Source of the DNA: Pseudomonadota bacterium
GTDB taxonomy: Bacteria; Pseudomonadota; Gammaproteobacteria; Xanthomonadales; Ahniellaceae
Length of the DNA stretch: 64,000 bases
Assembly: GCA_022843465.1 (NCBI GenBank)
Contig: JALHNO010000019.1
Coordinates: 35,629 to 99,628, forward strand
Direction of reading: 5' to 3'
Each line of letters starts with the position of its first letter. The stretch's first letter is position 1. A program made the position numbers and the translations under genes. Shown here piece by piece: positions 9,134-19,987 of this stretch. Below the pieces are notes generated by a model. The model did not search any database. It saw nothing but the letters and a program-made list of their open reading frames with translations, and was not told the origin of the DNA.

Positions 9134-9189
9134 CAAGTACTCCGGCCGGTGTGAAATCCAGTGACTGCGCGCCCCAGGTCAATCCGGAA

Positions 9190-9535
9190 TCTTGTGGAGC
9201 GGAGCTTGCCCCGCTGTTCTCGCTCTGGTTGTGGCCATGGCGTCGAAACCAAAGCAAACTCGAAATCAAGAGCAGCGAGTAGGTCGGGTCCCGCGAAGCG
9301 GTACCCGACGTCGGAATGTCCGTAGCATCAACCTCCGCAACCACACCCGGAGCAACCGTCGCCACGCCGCTCCATGCTCACAAAAGAAATCGGCGAGACG
9401 GCTGCCCTTGATTTGATCTGGTGGTTTGAAAAGGATCAAAGGCAGCACGGCAAGCCACGCTCCATGCAATCCCCTCGGGGACAACCGCGACGGCAGAGCG
9501 CGCGCCGCGGGGCAAGCCAAGCTCCACGAATGCGC
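9190..9535. repeat. Mixed short palindromic repeats between serS and the GDT1 gene
   Basis: One AGCGGAGC-TT-GCCCCGCT unit lies at 9197-9214. An inverted repeat with arms GTCGGGTCCCGC and GCGGTACCCGAC around GAA lies at 9283-9309 (one mismatch). Two further units of the first family, in the opposite orientation, are visible around 9449-9475 (GCAAGCCACGCTCC) and 9508-9527 (CGGGGCAAGCCAAGCTCC). Otherwise this 400-base gap holds no supportable gene. Confidence 0.7.
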
Positions 9536-9539
9536 CAAC

Positions 9540-10847
<1,308 letters not shown>

Positions 10848-10892
10848 TTATCGCGTGATGCCTCAGCGAACCGCAAACCGGCCGCGCCCCGC

Positions 10893-13184
10893 TCAATGCC
10901 AGTAACGCGGTCGCAGCAGGCGCCAGCGTTCCACCGTTTCCAGACGGCTGAGCAGAACCGAGCTGAAACCGGCCTCATCGCTGGCAACCCACTCGGCGCC
11001 GGCATCCTGCCAGCGCGCCCGCACCTCCGGGTGCGGATGCCCGTAGCGGTTGTCGCGACCCGCTGAATTGAAGGCGAGTTGGGCACCGGTCGCTGCAACA
11101 AAGGCCGGTGACGACGAGGAGCGGCTGCCATGATGCGGCACAAACACCAGGTCGGCGCGCAACCGGGCAGCATCGGCGCGCAGCAGGGAAGACTCGATCA
11201 CCGCGCCGATATCACCGGTGAGCAGGGCCACACCCGCGTTCGTCTGCACCCGCAATACGCAGGAGCTGTCATTGCCGCGGTCGGGAAAGAACTCCGGTGG
11301 ATGCAGGAATTCGAAACGTACGCCGTCCCACTGCCAGCTGGTTCCGGCCTCGCAGCGCGGCGCCGGATCGCTGTCGATGCCGATCTGTACGTCGGCCATC
11401 GGAAACGCACGCAGCACCGCTTCGCGCCCACCGGCATGATCGGCATCGAGATTGCTGAGCACCAATCGATCGAGCCTGCGCACACCGAGCGCACGCAGGC
11501 CCGGCACGACCACGACTTCGCCGATATCGAAGCCCGATCGCGAACGCGCGCCCGCATCGAACAGCAGCGTATGCTCGCGCGTCTGCACCAGGACCGACAG
11601 ACCCTGACCGACATCGAACATGCTGATGCGCGCATCGCCCTGCGCAATCGCAGGCAGCTTCGGGATCAGCAGGGGCAGAAACATCAGCAGACCAAGCGCG
11701 CGTAGCGGCGCACCCCGCGGCAGGAACAGCCAGATGGCGCCAAGCAGGGCGAGCCCCACCGCCCAGGCCGAGGGTTCTGCGAAGAACCAGGCGGCGCCCG
11801 GCAGATCGGTCATCCATTCGAGCAGATGCCAGAGCGGCTGCAGGATAAGCGCGGCCAGTTTGAGCAGGCCCTGACCAAGGGTCGGCACGATGCCCAGCGC
11901 AAGCACGGCAAGCAGCAACAGGGGCACGATGACGAAGGTGATCCAGGGCACCGCAATGAGATTGGCCAGCGGACCGACCACACTGCCCTGACCGAAGAAT
12001 GCGATGGTGATCGGCAGCAGACCGAGCGACATCGCCAGCTGCGCGCGACCGAAGCTGCGGGCGATGCCCGTTTGCCGGTGGGCATCAGGCAGCGCCCACA
12101 TCAGACCGGCAACGCCGAGAAAGGACAGCCAGAATCCGGCACCAAGCACGGACAGCGGATCCCAGACCAGAACCACCACCGCGGCCAACAGCAGGGACTG
12201 CGGCAGGGCAACCTGACGCTTGAGCATCCGTGCCAGCAGAACCACCACGATCATCACCAGGGTGCGCTGCACTGGCAAGGACCAGCCGGCCAGCAGCGAA
12301 TAGGCGCTTGCCGCAGCCAGCGCACCTACGGCGCACAGGGTCAGCCGCGGAATGCGCAGCGCGAGGCGTGGCCAGATCATGTACAGGCCGGCCAGCAGCC
12401 AGGCACCAAAGGCCGCAACCAGACCGACATGCAGGCCGGAAATCGCAATCAGGTGACCGGTACCGGTGATGCGCAGCGCGTCCCACGCGGCATCATCGAG
12501 GCCGCGCTGATCGCCCACCGCAAGTGCGCGCAGCAGGCCGGCGTGCTGCGGGTCCGCCACCTGCTGATCGATCTCATCGGCGACGCGGGCCCGCAGCCGA
12601 TCGACCGCAGCGGCGAAGCCAGGCGAGTCCGGCTCGCTGACTACCCCGGTGCGCACATAGCCGGTGGCGGCCAGACGCTGTTCGAGCGCATAGCGTCCAT
12701 AATCGAAGCCACCGGGATTCTCCAGCCCGCGCGGGGCCCGCAGGCGCACCATGCCCTCGAAGCGTTGGCCGGGAACCAGCGCGGGCGCGTCGTTGAACCA
12801 GCTCAGGCGGATGCGTCCGCCAAGGGCGCTGCTGGCATCAGGCAGCAGATCGAAACGCGGCGGCTGCAGATCGTTGCGCGGCAGATCGACGATCAAGCCG
12901 GAGACAGGAAGATCCTGTCCGGCGCGCGCTTCATCCAGCCGCAGATCGAGCGCCGCCTGGCCCTGGTGACTGGCCCAGACGAATCCGATCAGCAGCGCAG
13001 CCAGCGGCCACAGCCGACGAGAAACCAGCAGGATAATCAGCGCGAGCGCGAGACCCGCAAGCCACCACGACAGGGCGAGCAGACGCGGCAGCAGCGGCGG
13101 CAGACAGACGCCGATGACGAAGGCAAGCGCGCTGGCGGGATCGAGACCGTGGACGACCGGAGCCGGGCGGGTCGTCCGAACCAT
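10893..13184 (-). CDS. comEC: ComEC/Rec2 family DNA uptake channel
   Basis: The 763-residue protein has the complete ComEC plan: hydrophobic helices and an N-terminal DUF4131-like OB region (residues about 1-200), the polytopic competence domain (GTGHLIAISGLHVGLVAAFG, about 230-490), and a C-terminal metallo-beta-lactamase-like domain with SMFDVGQGLSVLVQT, SNLDADHAGG and FVPHHGSRSSSS. It forms the inner-membrane channel for single-stranded DNA in natural transformation. The ATG shares one base with the lolD stop (TGATG), so translation is coupled; lolC-lolD-comEC is a recurring order in Lysobacterales. The extracellular pilus genes are not in the window. Confidence 0.95.
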   Translation of the reverse strand: MVRTTRPAPVVHGLDPASALAFVIGVCLPPLLPRLLALSWWLAGLALALIILLVSRRLWPLAALLIGFVWASHQGQAALDLRLDEARAGQDLPVSGLIVDLPRNDLQPPRFDLLPDASSALGGRIRLSWFNDAPALVPGQRFEGMVRLRAPRGLENPGGFDYGRYALEQRLAATGYVRTGVVSEPDSPGFAAAVDRLRARVADEIDQQVADPQHAGLLRALAVGDQRGLDDAAWDALRITGTGHLIAISGLHVGLVAAFGAWLLAGLYMIWPRLALRIPRLTLCAVGALAAASAYSLLAGWSLPVQRTLVMIVVVLLARMLKRQVALPQSLLLAAVVVLVWDPLSVLGAGFWLSFLGVAGLMWALPDAHRQTGIARSFGRAQLAMSLGLLPITIAFFGQGSVVGPLANLIAVPWITFVIVPLLLLAVLALGIVPTLGQGLLKLAALILQPLWHLLEWMTDLPGAAWFFAEPSAWAVGLALLGAIWLFLPRGAPLRALGLLMFLPLLIPKLPAIAQGDARISMFDVGQGLSVLVQTREHTLLFDAGARSRSGFDIGEVVVVPGLRALGVRRLDRLVLSNLDADHAGGREAVLRAFPMADVQIGIDSDPAPRCEAGTSWQWDGVRFEFLHPPEFFPDRGNDSSCVLRVQTNAGVALLTGDIGAVIESSLLRADAARLRADLVFVPHHGSRSSSSPAFVAATGAQLAFNSAGRDNRYGHPHPEVRARWQDAGAEWVASDEAGFSSVLLSRLETVERWRLLRPRYWH

Positions 13185-13894
13185 CACGCCGGGATCAGGC
13201 TGCCGCCACGGATTTCGAGAACGCGGTCCATCCGCGCGGCCAGCTCCATATCGTGGGTGACCACGACCAGTGCCGTGCCGAGGTCCTGCTTCAACGCGAT
13301 CATCATGTCGTAGACCTTGCGCGCATTGCCGGCATCGAGATTGCCAGTGGGCTCATCAGCGAGCACGCATTGCGGCGAGGTCACCAGCGCGCGCGCGATG
13401 GCGGCACGTTGGCGCTCGCCGCCGGACAGCTCGCCGGGCTTGTGCTCTACACGCTCGGAGAGCCCGACCTTGGCGAGGATGTCGCGCGCGGCGTTACCCG
13501 CCGAGGCTGTGGCCATGCCACGGATCAAGAGCGGCATGGCGACATTTTCCAGCGCCGTGAATTCGGGCAGCAGATGATGGAACTGGTAGACAAAACCCAG
13601 CGCGCGATTGCGCAGATCACCGCGGGCGGCATCGCTGAGCTCATTCATGCTGTGGCCGTCGACGAACACCTCGCCGCTGTCGGGCAGATCAAGGCCACCA
13701 AGCAGATGCAGCAGGGTGCTCTTGCCGGCGCCCGAACTGCCGACGATGGCGATCGACTCGCCGCTCATTACAGCGAGATCAATATTGCTCAACACCTTGG
13801 TGGCGACACGCGTTTCACGATAGCTCTTGGAGAGACCGCGAGCCGCCAGCACGATCCTGCCGGCGCTGGATGGACTGGATTCTGGAGTACTCAT
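13184..13894 (-). CDS. lolD: Lipoprotein-releasing ABC transporter ATP-binding subunit LolD
   Basis: The 236-residue ATPase has Walker [10 protein letters not shown] at about residues 52-60, signature LSGGERQR, Walker [13 protein letters not shown] and the HD switch [25 protein letters not shown] is characteristic of the LolD/MacB group. It energises extraction of outer-membrane lipoproteins from the inner membrane and their transfer to LolA. It overlaps lolC upstream by four bases and comEC downstream by one, so the three form one operon. Confidence 0.95.
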   Translation of the reverse strand: MSTPESSPSSAGRIVLAARGLSKSYRETRVATKVLSNIDLAVMSGESIAIVGSSGAGKSTLLHLLGGLDLPDSGEVFVDGHSMNELSDAARGDLRNRALGFVYQFHHLLPEFTALENVAMPLLIRGMATASAGNAARDILAKVGLSERVEHKPGELSGGERQRAAIARALVTSPQCVLADEPTGNLDAGNARKVYDMMIALKQDLGTALVVVTHDMELAARMDRVLEIRGGSLIPA

Positions 13895-15135
13895 TCGTAG
13901 CGCAGCGCCTCGACAGGATGGGTGCGCGCGGCGCGCCAGGCGGGATAGATGGTGGCGAGCACGGAAAGCACGAACGACAGACTCACGATGCGAACAAGAT
14001 CGTAGAGCCTGACATCCGAGGGCAGATCACTGATGTAGTAGATCTCGGCCGGCATCAGCTGGAAACCGAACACTCGTTCCAGACCCTGCATCACGTTGGT
14101 CACGTTCTCGGCCAGCAGAATGCCGCAGACCGTGCCGATCACGATGCCGATCGTGCCGATCAGCACGCCCTGCACCATGAAAATACCCATCACCGTGCGC
14201 GGACGCATGCCGAGCGTGCGCAGGATTGCGATATCGCTCTGCTTGTCGGTCACCAGCATCACCAGGGATGAGACGAGATTGAAGGTTGCGACGCCGACAA
14301 TGATGGACATGATGAGAAACATCACGACCTTTTCCGTCGCGATCGCGCGGAAAAAATTCGAATGCTCCTGGGTCCAGTCGCTGACCCGATAGAAACCACC
14401 CATGATGTCGGCCAACTGGCGCGCCACGCTCCGCGACTGGAACATGTCGTCGAGCTTCAGTCGCACGCCGGTGACATTGTCGCCCATCCGGTACAGCCGC
14501 GCGGCGTCCTCCATGTGGACGAAGGCCATGCTGCGATCGTATTCCTGCATGCCAGCCTCGAAGATGCCGACCACTTTGAATCGACGCATCTGCGGGACCA
14601 CACCGGCAGGTGTCGCGCGTGACTGCGGCGCGTAGACGAGCACGCTCTCGCCGAGTCGTGCCCCAGCCCACAATGAAAGTTCGCGACCTAGAACAATGCC
14701 GTATTCGCCGGGCTTCAGATCGCTCCAGCTGCCCTCGACGATATTGCTCGCGATGTCCGAAACCCCGGGTTCGACATCGGGCAACACGCCGCGCACGATG
14801 GCACCGCTGACGCGCGTCCCCTGCAGCATGCCTTCGCGCTCGATGTAAGGCGCGGCGCCGATCACATGTTCGACATCGTTAGCCGCCCGAACCGCGCCCT
14901 GCCAATCCGGCAGGCCCTCGCCAACACCCGATACCGAGGCATGCGCGACCATGCCGAGAATGCGCTGGCGCAATTCCAGTTCGAAACCGTTCATCACCGA
15001 GATCACCGTGATCAGGGCGGTAACGCCCAGGGCAATGCCCAGCATCGACACCAGGGAAATGAACGAGATGAAATGATTGCGACGCTTGGCCCGCGTGTAG
15101 CGCAGGCCAATGAAAATCTCGAGTGGTCGGAACAT
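13891..15135 (-). CDS. lolC: Lipoprotein-releasing ABC transporter permease LolC/LolE
   Basis: The 414-residue protein starts [20 protein letters not shown], a near-consensus LolC/E beginning, with one membrane helix at about 25-48, a periplasmic MacB-PCD-like domain, and three C-terminal helices of the FtsX type. ATG 15135 is preceded by GAGG; a longer frame to 15201 adds an unconserved extension. Only one permease gene is present here, so it may act as a homodimer (LolF-like) or with a partner elsewhere. It is the first gene of lolC-lolD-comEC. Confidence 0.93.
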   Translation of the reverse strand: MFRPLEIFIGLRYTRAKRRNHFISFISLVSMLGIALGVTALITVISVMNGFELELRQRILGMVAHASVSGVGEGLPDWQGAVRAANDVEHVIGAAPYIEREGMLQGTRVSGAIVRGVLPDVEPGVSDIASNIVEGSWSDLKPGEYGIVLGRELSLWAGARLGESVLVYAPQSRATPAGVVPQMRRFKVVGIFEAGMQEYDRSMAFVHMEDAARLYRMGDNVTGVRLKLDDMFQSRSVARQLADIMGGFYRVSDWTQEHSNFFRAIATEKVVMFLIMSIIVGVATFNLVSSLVMLVTDKQSDIAILRTLGMRPRTVMGIFMVQGVLIGTIGIVIGTVCGILLAENVTNVMQGLERVFGFQLMPAEIYYISDLPSDVRLYDLVRIVSLSFVLSVLATIYPAWRAARTHPVEALRYE

Positions 15136-15293
15136 GAAACCTCGGGTGTGCTCCTGGGCTGGAGCCAATCGCCAGACTAGCTCAAAGTGCCGATGAATCA
15201 AGCGGGCAGACTGAACCGGGGCTGCCTGCGGGGCTGGGCAACGCGACGCCAGGCGCGCCAGTCGGCATTTCCTCGCGTCGCTTCATCCTGATC

Positions 15294-15404
15294 TGTAGGG
15301 CATCTCTGTGAGATGCCGTCCCAACACCGCGGCGCATTGGAGCCGGCATCTCAAAGAGAAGCCCTACAAGCAGAGGCAGCGTACGAGCACGGAGCTTGCC
15401 CTGC
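15294..15404. repeat. Single GGCATCTC-type palindromic unit plus an AGCGGGGC-type fragment
   Basis: The unit 15294-15368 opens TGTAGGGCATCTCTGTGAG and closes with an imperfect inverted copy ending GCCCTACA, like the arrays at 30716 and 41011. At about 15389-15404 a fragment AGCACGGAGCTTGCCCTGCT of the second repeat family follows. Both lie downstream of ygfX and upstream of lolC, between two minus-strand operons. Confidence 0.7.
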
Positions 15405-15871
15405 TATGAAATCCCCTCGGGAGACAGGGGCGCGGGCGTGGTGGTCTGGGTGTGGGCACGGCCGCTGCGCAGCCAGACGCGCAACTGGCGTGTGCTGTTG
15501 GGCTTCAGCGCGTCGGGCCATAGCAGCAGGGTGTGGCGTCTGCCATCACGCTCGCTGCGCCAGGTCAGGCTGATCAGGCCGGCCAGCAGGGTCGAGGACT
15601 CCAGCGTGGCAGGCACTTGTTCGCCGGCGCCGGCCATCTCCAGCATCCAGACGCCATCGGACTGCAGCACGGCGCGGCTTGGGGTGGGTACGGGCTTCAG
15701 TGTCCGGTGCAGTCCCAGTGCGACAACCAGTCCACTCAGTGCCCACTGGAAATGGACCATCAGGGCACTCATCCAGATCGCCCCCAGCGACAGCAGCAGC
15801 GCAGCCAGCAGCAGGGCCGGGCCAATGCGCGTGGAGCCGGGTTCAAGCGTGAGGGAGGGCGCGGATCGCAT
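15404..15871 (-). CDS. ygfX: YgfX/CptA-like inner-membrane protein
   Basis: The 155-residue protein has two close membrane helices (residues about 18-60: IGPALLLAALLLSLGAIWMS and VHFQWALSGLVVALGL), then a small cytoplasmic domain with ISLTWRSERDGRRHTLLLWPDAL and RQLRVWLRS, as in YgfX. It begins 29 bases before the stop of sdhE, the same overlapping arrangement as ygfX/sdhE in E. coli. E. coli YgfX was described as a toxin (CptA) and also as working with SdhE; the physiological role remains uncertain. Start choice is moderate because of the overlap. Confidence 0.8.
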   Translation of the reverse strand: MRSAPSLTLEPGSTRIGPALLLAALLLSLGAIWMSALMVHFQWALSGLVVALGLHRTLKPVPTPSRAVLQSDGVWMLEMAGAGEQVPATLESSTLLAGLISLTWRSERDGRRHTLLLWPDALKPNSTRQLRVWLRSGRAHTQTTTPAPLSPEGIS

Positions 15872-16148
15872 CGACCAGGCCAGCGAGTTCGGGGTCGGGA
15901 CAAGGCGAGTAAGCGAGAAACCAGCGCTGCAGTTCGCGGTCCTCGCATTCCAGCAAGCGTTCAAACCCGGCCAGTTCGCCAGCGCTGGCGCTCTCGGCGC
16001 GATGGCTCACGAAGCGCATCAGCAACAGGTCCAGTTCCTGGGTACCACGCCGGCAGCGCCAGCGCAGCCGCGCCAGTTGCGTGGCATCGGCGCCGACCGA
16101 TGCCGCGCGCGCTGCGGGCGCGCCAGCCGATTCGGACCCGGTGCTCAC
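15843..16148 (-). CDS. sdhE: FAD assembly factor SdhE (YgfY)
   Basis: The core LARLRWRCRRGTQELDLLLM contains the family motif RG-x2-ELD, required for flavinylation of SdhA. It is followed by the helix bundle FERLLECEDRELQRWFLA and the C-terminal LVDAIRALPHA. With a GTG at 16148 the product is 101 residues; the frame remains open to 16205, inside sdhB, so the start is not certain. SdhE promotes covalent attachment of FAD to the succinate dehydrogenase flavoprotein. It lies 13 bases after sdhB, which is consistent with this job. Confidence 0.9.
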   Translation of the reverse strand: MSTGSESAGAPAARAASVGADATQLARLRWRCRRGTQELDLLLMRFVSHRAESASAGELAGFERLLECEDRELQRWFLAYSPCPDPELAGLVDAIRALPHA

Positions 16149-16161
16149 AGCTGGGCTCGAA

Positions 16162-16950
16162 TCAGACCGAACGCCGCGCCAGCATCGCCTTCTTGATCTC
16201 GGCAATGGCCTTGGCTGGATTCAGGCCCTTCGGACAGGTCTTCGCGCAGTTCATGATCGTATGGCAGCGATAGAGCCGGAACGGATCCTCAAGATTATCA
16301 AGGCGATCACCGGTGTCCTCATCGCGCGAGTCGATGATCCAGCGATAGGCCTGCAACAGTACCGCCGGGCCGAGATAACGCTCGCCATTCCACCAGTAGC
16401 TTGGGCAACTCGTGGAGCAACAGGCACACAGGATGCACTCGTAGAGCCCGTCGAGTTTGGCGCGATCTTCCTTGGACTGCAGACGCTCGCGATCCGGTGG
16501 CGGCGAGCTCTGGGTGCGGATCCACGGCCGGATCGACGCATACTGGGCATAGAAATGGGTCAGGTCCGGCACCAGATCCTTGACTACCGGCATGTGCGGC
16601 AGCGGATAGATTGGCACCTCGGCCTTTGCGCACTCATCGATCGCGCGCGTACAGGCCAGGGTATTGGTGCCATCGATATTCATCGCGCAGGAACCGCAGA
16701 TGCCCTCACGACAGCTGCGCCGGAAGGTCAGCGTCGGATCGATCTCGTTCTTGATCTTGATCAGGGCGTCGAGCACCATCGGTCCGCAATTGCCGACATC
16801 GACCTCATAGGTATCGACACGCGGATTCTGGCCATCGTCCGGGCTCCAGCGATAGACCTTGAAGTTGCGCAGCTTCTTGGCACCGGGCTGCGCTGCGAAG
16901 TGCTTGCCCTTCTGCACTTTGGAATTCTTGGGTAGGGTGAACTCGGCCAT
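16162..16950 (-). CDS. sdhB: Succinate dehydrogenase iron-sulfur subunit
   Basis: The 262-residue subunit carries ligands for all three clusters: [13 protein letters not shown] (2Fe-2S), [12 protein letters not shown] (4Fe-4S), and [20 protein letters not shown] (3Fe-4S side). It passes electrons from FAD in SdhA to ubiquinone at the membrane anchor. The N-terminal extension [12 protein letters not shown] is slightly longer than in E. coli. It stands 181 bases after sdhA, separated by a strong hairpin, and is followed closely by sdhE. Confidence 0.97.
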   Translation of the reverse strand: MAEFTLPKNSKVQKGKHFAAQPGAKKLRNFKVYRWSPDDGQNPRVDTYEVDVGNCGPMVLDALIKIKNEIDPTLTFRRSCREGICGSCAMNIDGTNTLACTRAIDECAKAEVPIYPLPHMPVVKDLVPDLTHFYAQYASIRPWIRTQSSPPPDRERLQSKEDRAKLDGLYECILCACCSTSCPSYWWNGERYLGPAVLLQAYRWIIDSRDEDTGDRLDNLEDPFRLYRCHTIMNCAKTCPKGLNPAKAIAEIKKAMLARRSV

Positions 16951-17095
16951 GCGGACTTCCTCGATATCGCGGGTTCATGAACGGCGCAACGGCCTGACGG
17001 GTTCCCGGGCAAGACGCTGATCGGGTTGCGGGCCTTGCGCCCTCCCCGATGTCCGGAGAGGGTCGGTTGAAGTGGGAAAAAATTCGTGTTGCGCC

Positions 17096-17128
17096 TGATC
17101 CCGTCGGGTCGCTATCCCGACGGGATCA
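17096..17128 (-). terminator. 13-bp perfect hairpin between sdhA and sdhB
   Basis: Arms TGATCCCGTCGGG (17096-17108) and CCCGACGGGATCA (17116-17128) pair perfectly around a seven-base loop, starting four bases after the sdhA stop. On the transcript a T-run (AATTTTTT) follows only 11 bases later, so it is not a classical terminator. It could be a partial terminator, attenuator or processing/stability element inside the sdh operon. Confidence 0.7.
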
Positions 17129-17131
17129 AGT

Positions 17132-18919
17132 TCAATATTTGCGTTCCTTCGGCGGCACCACGGCGACATCGCCGGAGGTGGTCATGTGGACCGGACGATA
17201 GTCGAACGCGACCTTGCCCTGATCGCTGACATGCACCAAGGTGTGCTTCATCCACTCATCGTCATTGCGCGTCGGGAAATCCTCACGCGCATGCGCACCG
17301 CGGCTCTCGGTGCGATTCTCGGCGGAATGAATGGTGGCGACCGCCTGGCCAAGCAGATTCTGCAGTTCCAGTGTCTCGACCAGATCGGTGTTCCAGACCA
17401 GCGAGCGATCAGCAACCTTCACATCGGCGAAGGAGGCATAGACCTCATCCATCTTCTGCGCGCCTTCCTTCAATGTCGTCCCGGTGCGGAACACCGCGGC
17501 ATCGCGCTGCATCGTGCGCTGCATGCTCATGCGGATATCGGCGGTGGAAGTTTCGCCCTTGGCATGGCGCAGCCGGTCAAAATTCGACAGCGCCTTGTCG
17601 AGCGCATCGGAGGCCAGTTCCTTCTGGTTGGCACCGGGCTTGATGATCTCGGCGGCGCGATTGGCCGCAGCGCGACCGAACACGACCAGATCAAGCAGTG
17701 AGTTGGAGCCCAGGCGATTGGCACCGTGCACCGAGACACAGGCAGCCTCGCCGATCGACATCAGGCCAGGCACGATCGAATCCGGATCATTGCCGCGCTT
17801 GGTCACCACTTCACCGTGGAAATTGGTCGGAATGCCGCCCATGTTGTAGTGCACGGTGGGCAGAACCGGAATGGGCTGACGGGTGACATCGACACCGGCA
17901 AAGATGCGCGCGGTCTCTTCGATGCCGGGCAATTTCTCGCGAATGGTGTCGGCGCCCAGATGCTCAAGATGCAGATGAATATGGTCCTTGTCGGCGCCGA
18001 CGCCCCTGCCCTCGCGGATTTCCATGGTCATGCAACGACTGACCATGTCGCGCGGGGCCAGATCCTTGACGCTGGGGGCATAACGTTCCATGAAGCGCTC
18101 GCCCGAGGAATTGGTCAGATAGCCACCCTCGCCACGGACGCCCTCGGTGATCAGACAGCCGGCGCCATAAACGCCCGTCGGATGGAACTGTACGAACTCC
18201 ATGTCCTGCAATGGCAGGCCGGCGCGCAGCACCATCCCGCCACCATCGCCGGTACAGGTATGCGCCGACGTGCAGGAAAAATAGGTGCGGCCATAGCCAC
18301 CCGTCGCCAGCACCACGGTCTGCGCCTTGAACAGATGCAGGCTGCCGTCGGACAGATCCCAGGCCAGCACACCGCGGCAGACGCCGTCGCTGTCCATGAT
18401 CAGATCGAGCGCAAAGTACTCGATGTAGAAGCGTGCGTCGTACTTCAGCGACTGCTGGTAAAGCGTATGCAAGATGGCATGGCCGGTGCGATCGGCAGCG
18501 GCGCAGGTGCGTTGCGCCGGCGGTCCATCACCGTACTTCGTGGTCATGCCACCGAACGGACGCTGATAGATGCGGCCATCGTCGGTGCGTGAGAACGGCA
18601 CACCGTAATGTTCCAGCTCGATCACGGCGGGGATCGCCTCGCGACACATGTACTCGATGGCGTCCTGGTCACCCAGCCAGTCCGATCCCTTCACGGTATC
18701 GAAGAAATGCCAGCGCCAGTCATCGGGACCCATATTGGCCAGCGCGGCCGACATGCCGCCCTGCGCTGCCACGGTATGCGAGCGGGTCGGAAACACTTTG
18801 GTAATGCAGGCCGTCGACAGGCCCTTGGCGGCCATCCCCATGGTCGCGCGCAGACCGGCGCCACCGGCACCGACGACCACCACGTCGTAGGTATGCGTAT
18901 TGATCTTGTAGGCTTCCAT
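17132..18919 (-). CDS. sdhA: Succinate dehydrogenase flavoprotein subunit
   Basis: At 595 residues it is full length. It shows the dinucleotide-binding [12 protein letters not shown] (about residues 14-25), the FAD-linking histidine in [11 protein letters not shown] (H48), QFHPTG and the C-terminal [19 protein letters not shown]. It oxidises succinate to fumarate in the TCA cycle and respiratory chain. sdhD ends four bases upstream. An SdhE and an SdhAF4-like factor are encoded in the same operon. Confidence 0.98.
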   Translation of the reverse strand: MEAYKINTHTYDVVVVGAGGAGLRATMGMAAKGLSTACITKVFPTRSHTVAAQGGMSAALANMGPDDWRWHFFDTVKGSDWLGDQDAIEYMCREAIPAVIELEHYGVPFSRTDDGRIYQRPFGGMTTKYGDGPPAQRTCAAADRTGHAILHTLYQQSLKYDARFYIEYFALDLIMDSDGVCRGVLAWDLSDGSLHLFKAQTVVLATGGYGRTYFSCTSAHTCTGDGGGMVLRAGLPLQDMEFVQFHPTGVYGAGCLITEGVRGEGGYLTNSSGERFMERYAPSVKDLAPRDMVSRCMTMEIREGRGVGADKDHIHLHLEHLGADTIREKLPGIEETARIFAGVDVTRQPIPVLPTVHYNMGGIPTNFHGEVVTKRGNDPDSIVPGLMSIGEAACVSVHGANRLGSNSLLDLVVFGRAAANRAAEIIKPGANQKELASDALDKALSNFDRLRHAKGETSTADIRMSMQRTMQRDAAVFRTGTTLKEGAQKMDEVYASFADVKVADRSLVWNTDLVETLELQNLLGQAVATIHSAENRTESRGAHAREDFPTRNDDEWMKHTLVHVSDQGKVAFDYRPVHMTTSGDVAVVPPKERKY

Positions 18920-18923
18920 GTCT

Positions 18924-19304
18924 TCAGGCTCCCAGCGTGATACGGATCAGTGCGTACACCGTTCCCAGCGCACAGAGGAAGGCGCCCAGCTTGACGACAA
19001 TCTGCAGACCAAGCTCGAGCGCACGGGTATGGATGTAGTCCTCGATGACCACCTGCAATCCCAGCATGCCGTGGTAGAGCACGCTGAGCACCAGGGCCAT
19101 CAGCAGAAATGCATTCAGCGGCTGCGCCAGATAGACGCGCGCGTCCGGGTAGTCGGCCAGCAACATCGGTGCGACACAGATCAGGAACCACAGACAGAGC
19201 GGCAGCAGCATCACCGCACTCAGGCGCTGCGCCCACCAGTGGGCGACACCTTCGCGCGCCGAGCCATGGCCACGAACGCGGGCGAGTGGATCACGCAGAC
19301 TCAT
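18924..19304 (-). CDS. sdhD: Succinate dehydrogenase membrane anchor SdhD
   Basis: The 126-residue protein has three membrane helices: about 27-50 ([20 protein letters not shown]), 60-85 and 95-120. The segment [17 protein letters not shown] carries the histidine and E-D-Y-I pattern typical of SdhD, involved in haem and quinone binding. The start overlaps the sdhC stop by four bases. Together with SdhC it anchors SdhAB to the inner membrane. Confidence 0.95.
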   Translation of the reverse strand: MSLRDPLARVRGHGSAREGVAHWWAQRLSAVMLLPLCLWFLICVAPMLLADYPDARVYLAQPLNAFLLMALVLSVLYHGMLGLQVVIEDYIHTRALELGLQIVVKLGAFLCALGTVYALIRITLGA

Positions 19305-19687
19305 GGCATCACTCCGAAAATACGCAGGGACGCGTAGAGGGTTCCAAGCAGACTCAACACAACCACCAGCCAGCCGGTGACCGTGGTGGTTCCCAGATCA
19401 AAGCCGTATCCCATGTCCCAGACAAGATGACGTACGCCATTGCAGAGATGGAACAGCAGGGAAAAAACCAGGCCCAGCACCAGCAGGCGTCCCGGAATCG
19501 AATGGATCAGGGCCGCGAACCGGGCATGGCACTCGGGGCCGATGGACACCGTGGCGATCCAGGCGACCAGCACCACGGCGCCGAGGCAAAGCAGCAGGCC
19601 AGTGATGCGATGCAGGATCGACAGCACCGAAGTGATCTGCTTGCGGTAGATCTGCAGATGCGGTGAAAGCGGTCTGTTTGCGGCCAT
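19301..19687 (-). CDS. sdhC: Succinate dehydrogenase cytochrome b556 subunit SdhC
   Basis: The 128-residue protein has the SdhC signature RPLSPHLQIYR at the N-terminus, SILHRITG near helix 1, and HLCNGVRHLVWDMGYGF with the haem-ligand histidine before helix 3. The ATG at 19687 has GGAG upstream; a longer frame to 19870 is an artefact of the overlapping sdhAF4-like gene. It overlaps sdhD by four bases. Confidence 0.96.
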   Translation of the reverse strand: MAANRPLSPHLQIYRKQITSVLSILHRITGLLLCLGAVVLVAWIATVSIGPECHARFAALIHSIPGRLLVLGLVFSLLFHLCNGVRHLVWDMGYGFDLGTTTVTGWLVVVLSLLGTLYASLRIFGVMP

Positions 19688-19721
19688 GCCGTCTCCATCC
19701 TGGTCAGAAAGCGGGAAACAC

Positions 19722-19883
19722 TCAAAAATCGATACAGCGTCCGTTCTTTTCCCAATCACCATAGCGCGTCGGTTCGGGACCCGGGCGGCCGCCATGCTCA
19801 GGCACCGGCGCGGACGGCGGTGTGGAAGCGGGCTGTGTGGCCGGGACGCTGGTCCCGGCCTGGGGAACATCAGGCTGGTTCAT
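19722..19883 (-). CDS. DUF1674/SDHAF4-like succinate dehydrogenase assembly factor
   Basis: This small protein of 53 residues (ATG at 19883) has a proline/alanine-rich disordered N-terminal half and the diagnostic C-terminus GPEPTRYGDWEKNGRCIDF, which matches DUF1674/SDHAF4. In yeast and animals Sdh8/SDHAF4 binds the flavinylated flavoprotein subunit and guards it from oxidation until it joins the iron-sulfur subunit. Its place as first gene of the sdh operon, 34 bases before sdhC, supports that role here. A start at 19925 is possible. Confidence 0.88.
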   Translation of the reverse strand: MNQPDVPQAGTSVPATQPASTPPSAPVPEHGGRPGPEPTRYGDWEKNGRCIDF

Positions 19884-19987
19884 GAGGACTCGGTTAACCT
19901 TCGAAGGGTAATACTTCGGGCCCATGCGCGACAAGCGCCGGGCCACATTCAACGTGATCGCAGTGACGAACTCCATGGAGACGCATC

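Noticed and set aside
9134..9260. Manganese riboswitch (yybP-ykoY) before the GDT1-type transporter
   Set aside because: I looked for the conserved loop pairs and could not find them; the leader is mainly a palindromic repeat.
11826..13313. 495-residue open frame on the plus strand
   Set aside because: Antisense to comEC; Q/R/H-rich, no domain.
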